DNA from: Nyssa sinensis
Lineage: Eukaryota > Streptophyta > Magnoliopsida > Cornales > Nyssaceae
Assembly: GCA_008638375.1 (NCBI GenBank)
Contig: CM018033.1
Location: 10,580,880 to 10,644,879 of the forward strand
DNA: 64,000 bases
Reading direction: 5' to 3'
The position numbers and the translations under genes were made by a program. Each line of letters opens with the position of its first letter. The first letter of the stretch is position 1. The notes under the pieces are model-generated. The model worked only from the letters and a program-made list of their open reading frames with translations, searched no databases and was not told the DNA's origin. Below, one piece after another: positions 25,519-36,995 of the stretch.

Positions 25519-26110
25519 TGTACATACATGTATACACATAGATACACATGATTGTGTGTATTTGGCTTTTTTCATCATGTATAGTTCACATAATGTAGAA
25601 TATAATTTTTTTTTTATATTTTTTATATTTTTCTTAGTATTTTATGTATTTATTTATATTTTCTCCACTTTTTTACTAATTAATAAATAATTATTTTATT
25701 TATTAATTCTCTATATTTGGAGTAATATCTCCCTCTACTATGTGTTGGTGATATATTGATCACTTGACTCGTAGGCTTTATTACCTTAGGTTAAGTCAAC
25801 TTGATCCATGGTCAAGTTAGTTGTTAACCCTAGTTAAGGTCAGGTCCTGACATGGTGTCTTAAGGAACTTGGAAAGGTCCTGTATTGAGGTCATTCTCAT
25901 TGCACTATCTTTGTTATCTTATTTTTATGGAGGTGGGTGTTACAACCGACTTTCAAAGGAAAAAATAATATATATTAGAACTAGTCAATTTACTCTAAGA
26001 AGCCAGTTGACTGACTATTCTTGAACACATAAACCCCAAACCCTCTCGACAAATTAGTTGGCTTGATCAATCAACTAGATCTTCATCTAGCCGACTGATT
26101 GGTGAATCGA
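21600..26110. repeat. Degenerate AACTAGTCGACTGATT motif cluster (split)
   Basis: Near-palindromic words such as ACTAGTCGAC, AACTAGTCAACTGATTG and CCAGTTGACTGACT recur about every 20-45 bp in 21,615-21,790 and 25,975-26,110. The two blocks were contiguous before the LTR at 21,790-25,944 inserted. They belong to the copia LTR. Confidence 0.6.
21790..25944 (-). mobile_element. Solo LTR, about 4.2 kb, imperfect duplication ACTGA/ACCGA
   Basis: Ends are TTTCACATCCCAGATACC (21,790; the expected TG has become TT) and GGAGGTGGGTGTTACA (25,944). Flanks are ACTGA (21,785-21,789) and ACCGA (25,945-25,949), one transition apart. It is alignable by eye along much of its length with 15,412-19,690 and lacks that copy's SINE. 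It contains AT/GT runs at 25,303-25,352 and AT/CA runs at 25,487-25,520. No gag or pol. Minus orientation by analogy with its sister (TGTAACACCCACC start). Confidence 0.82.
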
Positions 26111-26629
26111 ATTAACTATTTTTGTCGATCTACCAATCGAAAATTCAAATTTTGAACAGATGAAAAAGGGGGAAACAACTTTATTTTGAAATCCAACTAC
26201 CATATTCATTTGAGGGCTATAAATAGAGGTTATCCTAAGCATTTATTGCTCTCTCCTTATAAGCTTACACTTCTACATCTTTATTCTTAACTTTAGATAT
26301 GACCATTGAAAACTTAGATCTAAAAGTTCTATTCGTCTTAAGTATTCCGAGCTTACACTTGATCAATCTATAAAGAGTCAACATTTATTGCACCAATATA
26401 CTCTTGTTGGTAAACAAATTTTGTATCTTCTCATTGTAGTGAGATTTGTGGGTAGGTACTACTTGTGAAAAAAAAATAGATATTTTGCTGGGTAAAGAGT
26501 TAGGAGCTCTTAATTTTAAGGCTTGACCTCCACCCGGAAAGGGGATCAAGATAGTAAAAAAACTTAATTGGGGATGCTTGAGTCGATGACATAGGAAGTT
26601 TTATGAATCTCGTAAAACTTGTTAGGTTT

Positions 26630-26633
<4 letters not shown>

Positions 26634-26672
<39 letters not shown>
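26634..26672. repeat. (TC)n microsatellite
   Basis: Uninterrupted TC dinucleotides in the 3' part of the copia LTR, a position where plant copia LTRs commonly carry CT-rich tracts. Confidence 0.95.
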
Positions 26673-26673
<1 letters not shown>

Positions 26674-26788
26674 TCTACTCTTTTAAATACTTGTGTATAT
26701 CTTGCATTCATTTTTAAAGTTTGTAAAAATTGTCAACATTTGCAAAATACTCTATTCACCCCCCTTTAGTGTAAATATCTGGACAACA

Positions 26789-26839
26789 ATCACAATCAAA
26801 GATATTGGCCATTGATTTAATATGCTACGAAATCATCCA
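26789..26839 (+). mobile_element. Tail of a second Tat-type LTR
   Basis: ATCACAATCAAAGATATTGG and the next about 30 bp match 19,816-19,870 of the left Tat LTR (ATCACGATCAAAGATTTTTA and onward). It lies directly after the copia LTR end and is cut on the right by the solo LTR at 26,840. Beyond that LTR, 30,963-31,030 (GGTGAATAGTAG...) may continue into the Tat leader, weakly similar to GGTGAATTC at 19,876. Confidence 0.55.
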
Positions 26840-29128
26840 TGTCACGACCCGAAATTCACCTCGCACGGACCCCGAGTCGCGACCGCCATCCCAAGGCCCG
26901 AAGGCCTCGGGACAAGGCTTGCATCTGCAGCGGTATCAAATAGATGTGCTTCATGTGGTTGCGGAAGCGTGAAAAATTTTTTTTTTTTTTTTTCTTTTCT
27001 CATTTTAAAATTTGCACATCCGTCCGATACTGCCGCTATTCACAATGGTACACATGATCATACATTCAGAGCATAACTAAAAACTTAAAGGCTTCGTAAA
27101 TAATACATGTTTAACTGTTCCACGGGACTTAATACACAACAGCGAAATACTTCCAAATATAAAATATTGCCAACTTCATAGTACATCCCCAAGAAAATTG
27201 CTAGTCCTGTGATTAGTTGCCTAACTCTTCTTCCAAAATAGATAGGCTTATCATCATCGCCATCAAGATCAAGCTTGCGATCATTTACCTGAAAGAGGGC
27301 GGATATAAATCCGGGTAAGCTAATCTAAGCTTGTGAGTAATTCCTGCATTCGTCATGGGGTTTTCAACTGATAGTGGTTTAGCACATGAGAGTTTATAAA
27401 ATACTCACAACCAATTGCTCATACATTTTAGAACACTAGAGTATATGCATTCTTAAAACAAATAGCTTTGAAACATTTAAAGTATTCAAGCTAAATACAC
27501 ATTTCTTCAAATAGAGCATATGCAATTTAAAAGCATATAAACACGTATAATAAAATAGGGGTAAAAAACCTGCTTCCATTTTCAAAAACATTTGTCATCT
27601 TTTCTCTTTAATTAGGTGGAATCTGTTTCGAACCAGACTCTCATTTTACTGCCAATACTGCCAATCATATTTGCCTAGGGGATTAGATCCTGCTACCGGG
27701 CGTTTTACTGTTGAATCCCGGAGGATTTCAACCATCATAGGGGGTGGTACTTAGTACCGTTTATCTTATAAAACATTTATCACATGGTTTCTTCAATAGA
27801 TACTTTCATGAGTATTTAAAACATGAAATGTATAACTTCTACAATAGAACTTCAAATACTTGTAGTAATCAAATTCAGAACGTTTATGAAAATTTAGCAT
27901 TTTAAACCCAGACATGCTGAAACATAATTAAAAAGGAAAACCAGTGATTCAGACCAATCACCAGCATGTCACAATATAGTTTATGAAAGCAGAAAACATT
28001 TTAAAACATGAATCATATGATACTGAGTTTGATATTCGAGGCTTCAAATAAATTGAACTTAAAACTTCTTCAAATTCATGGAGTTAAATCTCTACTTCAA
28101 AGGCAGGGTTACTCACCTTGGTCCTTAGGTCAGTGCTAATAATGCGCTTTCCCCACTTCTTTTGTAGTTCCTAAGAACAATTCATATATAATCTCATTAA
28201 CTTCACATCACTGCAATATCACCTACTGATGCTTCTTATCTTATGCTTAGATCGTATTAATCCTAACCGACTTCATAAATTTCTTATGTACTTAATTCAA
28301 CTCGTACTTTTAACCTATGACACAATTTAATGTGTTAGGAGTTTATTTCATTTTACTCTTCTGGTAGCTCCATTAACCTTAAATTAATTTTAATTACTTC
28401 ATATGTCGACGTGCCGTGTCTTTTCGTATTTCATTTCAACGTACGTGCCTTAGTTTAGTACTTCAGAAATGCTCTAAATTTATAGTCATCTAACTGATGC
28501 TATTCATCAAATTTTATGTCTCTTTATTTTAGACACTTCTTTTGGTGGAATGGACTCTACCATTGAGTTCGGAACGTCGAAGAAAGTCAATTTAGGCTTT
28601 CTTAGAATTTAATTCGGCTTAGGACATGTTAGGGGCAATTTGGTAATTTATACCTTAACGTGTCTAAATTTTTCAGAGTCCCGTCTCATGAAACGGACCC
28701 CACCATTAGATTCAGAATGATCCAAATAGTCAAAATCTAATATTTATTTATTTTATTTGGACCTCGTTTGACTCATTTATGGGGCAGGGGTATTTTAGTC
28801 ATTTTGACATTTTTACGGTCTTTAAATTTTTTCGGGACCTCATCTCATGTCGTGGACCTCACCAATGGACTTAGGAGGTCTAAGATAGTAGAAATACATA
28901 TATAACTCATCTCATTTGGACATCGGGCCATTTTGGAGCATTTAATTTAATTAAATAAATTAAATTAAATTAAATTTATAAAGTATGATATATATGTATT
29001 TAGTGGGCAATAAGTTACAGGTCGAATAGGGTGGCACGCTGGCCAGCGTGTCACCTCCCTCCCAAAAGATACTGCCATCGAATCCCACCAGGTGCAAACC
29101 CACCTTTTATTTTTCTTGATTTTATTTA

Positions 29129-29167
<39 letters not shown>

Positions 29168-30962
29168 TTTGCCCCCTTAGGTGACACACGCAAGCGCGTG
29201 GCCGTGTGGTAAGAGAGGTGATCGGGCGCGTGAGGTCAGGGGTTCGAACCCCACTGACTGCAAATTTCCCTTCATTTTTAAAATTTAACACTATTATACA
29301 TACATACACGGAATAGGCCCAAAACGACGTCGTCGTTCTTAATGCGGTGGCAGTCCCAATGTCACCACGTGTCCGAGCCAATTCGTCTAACTCGAAAGAC
29401 GATGAGTCGACTCAGCGTCGTCTTCCTCGTCAACCCGCGACTGTTGCCCTAATTCCCGCGTTACATTTCTTCCATTTTCGTGGATTTTTGTTCAAGGAAA
29501 GCCTACTGTTTTTTATCCAAATAGTTTCTGGGACAGTAAGGATCATTTTGGCATTTGTTTTAGGGATTAAATTGGTCCAACAAGCTCGGTTCAAGCCTTG
29601 ATAATCCGACTCGCAAGTCGGTTGTAAACGCCCATTTCTGAGCCAAATCCAATGGGATTTGTTCTGGTGTGATCCTTATGACATGGGGATTCAACCCCCA
29701 TTCTCAAAAATAGGTTTAGGGGTCGATTTTTAAGATGGGTCTTCAAGACCCGAACCTGCAACTCAGTTTTTGAGAGTCATTTCTAGGGTTTTGTGGTCAC
29801 GTATTAGGTTTATTAGAACACCCATAGGGTCTATTTGAGGTTCCAACCAACCAAATAGGGTTTGGTTCTAACAATTTCAGACCTGTTTCACTAAGGTCTA
29901 TCCATGGCCGACCCTTATGGGTCTGATGTTCTTAGACTGTTTTAAAGGTCAAATTTCATGCCTCATTCGTGTATTAGCATCCTAAACATCATGCATGTAT
30001 AAGAAAACTTAAACAACTTGTAATACATGTAATTATTTTAGAGAGAGAAAGTATTGGGTTTTGGTATTTTTACCTCCGAAATGGTATTCTCTTTCCTCTT
30101 CCTCTGATTTTCTCCCTTGTTCCTCATTTCTGAATCCCAGAATCTCCTTCAACCTCTCCCTCACTCACGGATGGCTCAAGAGTGTGTGTATACAATATGT
30201 ATGTTTGTATATATATATTTTTAACCATGCACCATCATTTGTACTTCTTGATTTTGCCTCACCAAATGGTTTTCCTCTTGCTTGTTGCAGTATCCAAAAA
30301 GGGGTGTCCTCCTACTGTTTGGGGCAGGCTATGATGGCCGGGTGTGTGTGTTTTGTTTTTGCCTATATATGGCTATATATATATATGTATATGTTTTTAT
30401 ATTTACACTCACACATTCCTTTCAACCGACACACACACACCTCAATTACCCATTGGTTAGTTGCATGCCTTCATTTAATACACACACATGCATACATATA
30501 TATTCATGCACACGTGTATATATTTGCACATATATATATATATTTGAAGTTATAATTATTTATATAGTATATACATATATGTATATATATATATATTTAT
30601 ATTTAATTATATATATATATATATATATTACAACTTATTTCTTATATTAAAATAATTAATTACTTTTAAAAATTAATTATTTTCTTAAATTTATCATCTT
30701 TACACTGATCTTTCGTAACCTCGAAATGCATGCCCAAATCTTGTACTCGTATCGATGGCCGGCAGTTGACGTGACAATATACTTATCACGGAACCGACAA
30801 GTTGGTGATTGCAATGAAAGTGATGTACAGTCGTCCTGAGTTTTCAGGACTATTACTTAAAAGTCCGCGCGCCGGGGTTGAAATCGACCTCGATACTTAA
30901 GGTGTCGATTTCTTATTTAACGCAACGGCTTAATAGTCCCTAATTCGGGTCAGGGTATTACA
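26840..30962 (-). mobile_element. Solo LTR, about 4.1 kb, imperfect duplication ATCCA/ATCGA
   Basis: Ends are TGTCACGACCCGAAATTC (26,840) and GGGTCAGGGTATTACA (30,962). Flanks are ATCCA (26,835-26,839) and ATCGA (30,963-30,967). On the minus strand it starts TGTAATACCCTGACCCGAATTAGG-like, which also begins the LTR at 47,440, so the two are one family. Inside are two tRNA-like modules (29,032-29,100 and 29,185-29,262), an ACGT palindrome (29,321-29,336), an AT microsatellite (29,138-29,166) and AT/CA-rich DNA at 30,400-30,630. No gag or pol. Confidence 0.82.
29032..29262 (+). repeat. Two tRNA-like (box A/box B) modules in the LTR
   Basis: Module 1: TGGCACGCTGG at 29,032-29,042 and CATCGAATCCC at about 29,077-29,087. 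Module 2: TGGCCGTGTGGT at 29,199-29,210 and GGTTCGAACCCC at 29,241-29,252. These match pol III box A and box B consensus on the plus strand, which is antisense to the LTR. Spacing (about 31-45 bp) is tRNA-like, but no full cloverleaf is obvious, so these are not called tRNA genes. Confidence 0.5.
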
Positions 30963-31530
30963 ATCGACAACGTAGGTGAATAGTAGTGTCTTTATGAGGA
31001 AGATGACACTATTCACTGACCCTCAAACAATGTCCTTTTGGAAAATTCAATAGTGGATTGGACCGGTTTAGTTAAAAGACTAGACCGAGTTTAATTTTGA
31101 TAAGTGGGCCAGTTTTTATTAAATAATTTAGGCCAAAATTTTAAAATATTTGGACAGTCTGGTCCAATCAGATTTGTTTAATTAAAAATCCTTTTTAGGT
31201 TGTTCAGCAACAACTCCAGGGCTAGCTTGTTCAATGGTCTTGGTTTAGTATTAAACCAATTAAAAGTGAGAACTAGGTTCATTATTAAACTAGTTGTAGG
31301 AAAAAAGATTAAAACATTTTCAACTTAAACCCTAGAATATTTTAAAAATTACATATAAACCCCTAAACTTTTTATTATTTATAAAAACGCCCTTGGATTC
31401 TATAAATAATTAAAATAATGCCCTAAGGCTTTGGTAAAATTACTATTTTACCCCCTAAGCTTTGGTAAAATTACTATTTTACCCATAAACATTAAAATGT
31501 ATTTCAATTATGTCCCTTGGATTTAATTAA
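30963..31530. other. Low-complexity LTR-like spacer with a short duplication
   Basis: A 31-bp unit around GCTTTGGTAAAATTACTATT is repeated in tandem at about 31,428-31,488. The remainder is T/A-rich sequence with ACCCCTAAA and GCCCTTGG phrases, like the sequence right of 34,337. It is probably the 5' part of an LTR that the solo LTR at 31,531 interrupts. Its start is not resolved. Confidence 0.4.
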
Positions 31531-31948
31531 TGTAAAGATTTGAAAAATCAGGGTAAATTTTTTTTTGCCGGTAGGACACTGTTCATACACTGTTTGCCGG
31601 TAGGGCACCATACATGCATCATTTAGGCATAAGTAATGTTTAGAAGCATAATTGTAGTATACCATAGAAGAGAAACATACTTAGAATGTTAAAATACACC
31701 TCCTGTAAGAATTTGAGCTTAATCGGAGACAGTTTGAAAAATTGGATCAAAAGGGCATCTAAGGTGGCCTGGGTGGGTCCAGCCGAAACCGCCAACGGGC
31801 GAAAATAAATTTTTTTAAAAATTCTCATTTAAAATAATTTTAAGAACTTTGGTTAAAGCAAAATGTCGAATTGAGGCGTTTCAGGACGAGTTGTAGTGTA
31901 ACGAGGTCCCGAATTCATAAGGGCAAAAGGGTCTTTTTGCCCCTTTGC

Positions 31949-31956
31949 TATAAATA
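31949..31956 (+). promoter_or_regulatory. LTR TATA box
   Basis: TATAAATACAGCCCCTTAG; the same TATAAATACAGCC core occurs in both sister LTRs (minus strand at 41,972-41,979 and 56,238-56,245), each about 420-460 bp from the LTR start. Conservation across three diverged copies supports a core promoter. Confidence 0.7.
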
Positions 31957-33809
31957 CAGCCCCTTAGTGTATTTTTTATCAGAATTTGGTCAAAGAACAC
32001 AGTAGAGGCCGTGCATGGGAGAAAAATGAAGAAAAACCTAGGGTTTTCCAAGTTTCAAGCCACCAAAACACATCTCTAGGCTAGGATTCTCACAAGACTT
32101 CCTTCTAGGAAGTTGTTTCCCATGTCAAGGACTAAATTCTCACTGATTGGTTTCGGCTGCACAGCGAACACAACTCCATAGGTTTGAGAAAAACCCTTTT
32201 AGGTATGATATCTTGCTAAGTTAGGAATAGATTTAAGTTTCCTTGCCTTTTATGAGTTATTTGAATGAATTATATATTTAGTTGCTATTAGAAAGTCACT
32301 TAGGATGAAGATGTTTTGAAAAACCTAGAGTTGGTTGTTTGTATATTGGTGTGTCCTTTGAGTTCTTTGAGAAATTGTTAAAATAATATGGATGTAACTT
32401 GAATATATGTTTAAATTATTACATTGTGGCTTATATTCATGGTGATAAATCTTATGTTTTGGAAGATATGATTGTTTGATGCATTGATGCTTTGTGAAAT
32501 TATGTGTTCTTTGTGAATTGGTAAGATTGTGAATATGTGACTTGAGCATATGTTGAAATGGATAATATATAGCATATGTTCATGTAAAAGAAGTTTTGGG
32601 GTTTGGAAGTTATGATTTACTTTGGGTATGATGCATGACTTAAGGTGATACCATGTATTTGATGAATTGTGTCATTGAAGTTGCATAAAGAAATTGAGGC
32701 ATATTAGCATATTGTGATTCTTTGAAAACATGGTGTGGGTTGAGCACTTTGGTGCTATGCATTATGAGGGTGTAGATCCTGTGGTGAAAAATCCAAAATT
32801 GGCCATTGGTACTCGTAACCTAACGGGGATGGACCGTGAAGCGAGGCATACGATTGGTATTCGCACGCCAACAAGGAAGGGCCGTGAAGTGAGACATGCG
32901 TGTGGCATAGAGTTGCATGTGTGTGTCATGCATATTGATATTGTATGGCATTTAGGGATTGAAGGGTTATAACTTCTAAATGTACACTAGCACATGCCAC
33001 GCCTTAAATCTTGTTCCTTGCATTAGCATTATGTCATACCAGCAGTTGAGCTGACCCCTCGTGGGATATCATATTACAAATGAGACTCCATGTACTTGAG
33101 ACTTGATGAAGTCTTGAATAGTGGAGGAGAAATGGACCACGGAGGATTTTTGGCCCTTGGGGCATATTTTGAGTTGTATAAGGGCATAAGCCTTAAGCCA
33201 TATGAATGAACTTGTAAAAATTTTGTATATTACGAAAATAATGGACAAGACCTTATATATTGTAATGAATATGAAGTTTGTGACCTTTAAGTTCAAGTAC
33301 ATGTTTATGTATGATGGATTGTATAATTAAATGATGTATATTTAATTTCTATGAGATTGTGGCCATCGAGTGAGGATGGAATGTACAAACCCTTAATTGT
33401 ATGATGTATTATGAATATTAGGTGGAAAAAAGACTTAGAAAACAAAGGGGGCTATGTTAAAATTTTAGGAAATTAAAGGATTTGTTAGGTGTGTAAAACA
33501 CCTTTTAAATAGGTGGGAAATGTGTCAAAAAGGGGGGGTTAGAAACCTTGAAGAAATAGGCTAAAAATAGAAAAAAAAAAAAGTAGCTTACAAAACTTTG
33601 GAAACAAATTTAGAAAACAGAGAAAATTGGCTATTGGATAGAGAAATTCAACCGTAGCCAGCTACAGTAGACCTGCAGGAAAAGTCTAGACCAGCTCCCC
33701 CTGCCTAGCCAGTCGCCCAGTCGCATACGCATGCTGTGCTCCCTGCGCGCCAGTGCGCCTAGCACTCTCCTGCGTGCCAACCTCCTGACAGCCCTCATGA
33801 CATTCACCT

Positions 33810-34030
33810 TTGGCCACCTTTTTGAGCTATGTTTAACCACCTTTTTTAGCCATGTTTGGGCACCCTTTTGGGTCATGTTTGGGCACCCTATTGGGCTATG
33901 TTTGGCCAATCTTTGGGCCACGTTTGGCCACCTTTCTGGACCGTGTTTTGGCAACTCTCATAGGCCATGTTTGGCCACTTCCTTAGACCAATTTTGGTGG
34001 ACCCTTTTGACCTATTCTTGGCCTATGTCT
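33810..34030. repeat. Minisatellite of about 23 bp in the LTR
   Basis: Eight or more units of the type CTTTTGGGTCATGTTTGGGCACC, differing at several positions. The reverse-complement array is present in the sister LTR at 39,960-40,110. The 23-bp period is not a multiple of three, so ORFs across it are artefacts. Confidence 0.75.
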
Positions 34031-34336
34031 TAGGGCATTTAGGGCCCATTTGGGGCATTATTCCAAGACAACTTTAGAGATGTTGTGGGGCTATTTTGGA
34101 AGCTATTTTTGAACATGACTTAAACTATTTTAAATATTAATTGGGAGGGATGTTTGAGTGACATTAAGAGAACACTTTTGTTAAGTTAAATAGCAATTCT
34201 TCATTTCTAATTTTGGGAAAACAAGGGGGAATGAATGCATAATTAACTAAATCCACCTTAATGGCCTTTCATTTACTCTTCTTATTTTATTTCACTCACT
34301 CCCCAGGTTTGTGGGAATTCAAGGAGTGACAATTAA

Positions 34337-35884
34337 GCTAGAAAAAGGTTAATTAAATTTCAGAAAAGGGCATACCCAATGTTTTTTTGTACTCTGAATC
34401 CAAATCTAAGGTTTGTTTGAAAAAATTAGGACCCAAAAATGGTCACAAACATTTTAGTAAAATGACAAAAATATTGTTCCATGGAGCTAAAGTCCAAAAT
34501 ATGGAACCCTTGTCCTATAGCGAAAGAAGTCCCCTTGAGTTTGATTTCAGGGATGGCTAATTAAATTATAGAAAAGAGGCCCGTTCGATTTTTAGGTGTT
34601 CTAGACTCAAATTTAAGGATTATTTAGGCAAATTGGGACCCAAGATTGGTCCCACATATTTGCTAAATTTCAAAAATGCCCATGGGCTTATATAAGACAG
34701 ATGAAAAGCTAATTAAGTTGCAAAAAAGGTACACTCAAGGTTTTTGGGCCTTTGAAACTTAAATCTAAGGTCAAGTTCGGCAAATTAAGTCTCAAAAATT
34801 GTGTAATAAATTTTTAGTAAATTATAAAAGTGCCCTTAGGGTTATAATGACACAATCATAATTGAATGAATCATTAATTATGTAATTGTTTATTGGTGTA
34901 ATAATGATTTACATTCATTATACTACAAAGATGACTAAATTGGAATAAAATGAATAAACGACTCATTTCTTTTATCTATTCGATTATGTGAATGTTCATT
35001 GACATATGTATGAATTGCTTATGTTTTTAGGGTGTTGGGCTTGGGATTAGGGTTATAACCTTGAATGTCTAAGTATATGAAATGTTATCTTAGGATAAGT
35101 TACATTGGAATGCAGAATTTTATCTAATGACTTGGTATTGGTAGTCAAGGATTGTATTATATGCCAGCATGTGGATTTAACTATTGACATAGGAATTATC
35201 ATATTAGATATAAATATAAAAATCAGTAATTGTGTATTGAATGTGGTAATTGAGATATAAGACTCTAAATGCTAAATTTTTTGTAAACAATTGATTAATA
35301 GCATGATGTATTCTATGTGTTATTTTACTTTGGGAAACCCTATTAAGCATTATGCCTCACCCCTATTTTTCATGGGAATAGAAAATACAGGTAAAGTAAG
35401 GATACTGACATGACTTCAATTCAGATATGTTGTAATTGTGTGCCTAAGTTGAGATGGTATTTGTGTATAATATCATACGACACCACAAATTAGGTGTTTG
35501 GTAGTATCATTTGTGTAAAAGGTGTCTGTATCATTATTTTTATATTTGGTCATGTATATTTAAACTGGATTTGCATATAGATAGTTAGATACGAACTTTG
35601 AAAAGATGAAAATATTTGCAATTATTCTACATCTGTTGATTAGGTCCAACATTGGCTAAGTGTTGTCATAACTTCATAGGACCTCGGTAATTAAACCTAA
35701 TAAATTTATATTCATTTCGTTCTATTAGGGACTTCAGCAAGTCTTCAAAAGGAAAAGGACTTTCTAACAACTCATACATCTTTTTAATAAAAAATTATTG
35801 AATTTTAAACAACTTGACCAACGTTACCAACGAGCTAAGTTTCCAATGACCCTAATCATGAATTTAGATTTTTGGGGCGTGGCA
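34337..35884 (+). mobile_element. 3' part of another LTR, ending GGGGCGTGGCA
   Basis: The right end TTAGATTTTTGGGGCGTGGCA resembles the GGGGCGTGACA end of plant gypsy LTRs (one base decayed). It cuts cleanly into a minus-strand gypsy RT: the reading frame of that RT begins at 35,885. The left part holds three degenerate units of 150-210 bp starting near 34,348, 34,554 and 34,703 (GCTAATTAAATT...AAATCTAAGG...). The LTR continues left of the solo LTR at 31,531; its 5' end and target duplication were not found. Confidence 0.5.
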
Positions 35885-36988
35885 TGTTGAGTTTGTAACA
35901 GATGACTTTAGGATCCACTCTATGAATCTCCATATAAGACCATGGGATGACATTTGTGAACTCCTCTAACAACTCGAGAAAATCCTACTTTTGCTTTTGA
36001 CACATTTCTTTATAAATAATAACTGATCGTGGAAAATCTGGGTCAACCGAGAGATTAACTTCCTCAAGGAGCTGTTGTTGGGGTCGAATACCATCTTGGA
36101 AGCATTTAGAGGCTTCCTTAGGTTCTTCTATTACCTTGTTTTCTTTTTCCATGCAACATTTCTTATTGGGGTTATCATGCCTTGGCAAGGTTAACCTCGT
36201 GCACTGCAATAAGTGATAAATGATCTTTCCATCTAGCATTCAAACTTTAGTGACTTTGGGCTGATAGAAGCCATTCCTTTTTCTCTTTATTTCTATTAGA
36301 AAGAGGAAATGTCCTTGTTAGGCATCTGCCATCAAAGAAATGGATTTTCATAGATATGCATACTCGGTGAAGTATACCGAGTTTAAATTCTGCACCTCAC
36401 TTATTGAGAATTGGTATAATGTTCCTCTAATCATCACCACCTTCTGGTTGAGGATCCCATTTGTGCATTGGTGATAAACTGATAGAACTATGGTTAACCT
36501 GTGCATACAGATTCTTCCCAAAAGAGTGTGGTAGATGGTGTTGCCATCAAGAATGTGAAACTTGGTATAAAATTTAATAGAACTTACTTCCAAGTCCAAA
36601 TTGGCGAATCCCAAACTATTTTACCTTTAGGGCCTGAATCTTGTGATGTCAATAGGGGGTCTATGCAAGTCTTCCATGTTTAGTCTAGCTACAAAGAACA
36701 CATTCGAGGAGATGATGTTAATGAATGCACCACCATCTAGAAACCCTTGAGAGAACCTCACTCTATTAAGAAGGATTGTCACATAGGGGCCTGTTGTGCA
36801 AGTAGGGCACATGGTTATTCGATTTTATTAAGGAGATGGTGGTACAGGCTTCCTTGACTACATGTTTCCCCATTTTGGGTAGCAATTTGAAGAACTTCCT
36901 TGGTGGTATCTATCCTAGACTACTCCTTGAAACGTATTGATCGAAGAATCATTTAAAATTGATATTTTCTATGAGTCTAAGGGTCTAA
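35885..36988 (-). pseudogene. Ty3/gypsy protease and RT-start pseudogene
   Basis: On the minus strand, in several frames, the order is a protease-like block (FLDGGAFINIISSNVFF, about 36,700-36,760), then FHILDGNTIYHTLLGRI (about 36,510-36,560), a linker, and FTNVIPWSYMEIHRVDP (about 35,910-35,960). The last is the conserved FxWSY entry to reverse transcriptase in Tat/Athila-type gypsy elements. The protease active-site triad reads DGG rather than D-T/S-G. The RT is cut at 35,884 by an LTR end, so palm and fingers are lost. The gag of the same relic continues at 38,656-39,643 and 42,401-42,520. Confidence 0.65.
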
Positions 36989-36995
36989 TCATCAG

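Larger units (their letters stand above)
21130..26788 (+). mobile_element. Ty1/copia 3' LTR, split by a nested solo LTR
   Basis: LTR parts are 21,130-21,789 and 25,945-26,788 (about 1.5 kb in all). It begins TGTTAGCC just after the copia polypurine tract and ends near CTATTCACCCCCCTTTAGTG then GGACAACA. Internal hallmarks of plant copia LTRs are GTGCATCTCAGTAATTTTGA (about 21,158), GACCTCCACCCGGAAAGGGG (about 26,525) and a TC microsatellite before the end. A region of repeated ACTAGTCGACTGATT-like words flanks the nested insertion on both sides. The outer LTR is followed by ATCAC and then the tail of a Tat-type LTR. Confidence 0.7.
31531..34331 (+). mobile_element. Solo LTR, about 2.8 kb, 5-bp target duplication ATTAA
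   Basis: Starts TGTAAAGATTTGAAAAATC (31,531) and ends GGAATTCAAGGAGTGACA (34,331). ATTAA is duplicated exactly at 31,526-31,530 and 34,332-34,336. A TATA box (TATAAATA, 31,949-31,956) is followed by a leader reading in the plus direction, which sets orientation. Same family as 39,644-42,400 and 53,951-56,698, both inverted relative to this one. It contains a 23-bp minisatellite (33,810-34,030) and a GC-rich block (about 33,680-33,790). No gag or pol inside. Confidence 0.9.

Noticed and set aside
25226..25690. 154-residue ORF rich in Tyr/Ile/Val/Cys
   Set aside because: Produced by AT/GT and CA repeats inside the LTR at 21,790-25,944.
29185..29262. Possible functional tRNA gene
   Set aside because: Box A and B fit but no convincing cloverleaf or acceptor stem; better read as a tRNA-like or SINE module.
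29347..29601. 84-residue ORF on the plus strand
   Set aside because: Lies in a solo LTR, no recognisable domain, not kept in sister copies.
33631..34033. 100- and 107-residue ORFs resembling repeat proteins
   Set aside because: They translate a 23-bp minisatellite whose period does not preserve the frame.
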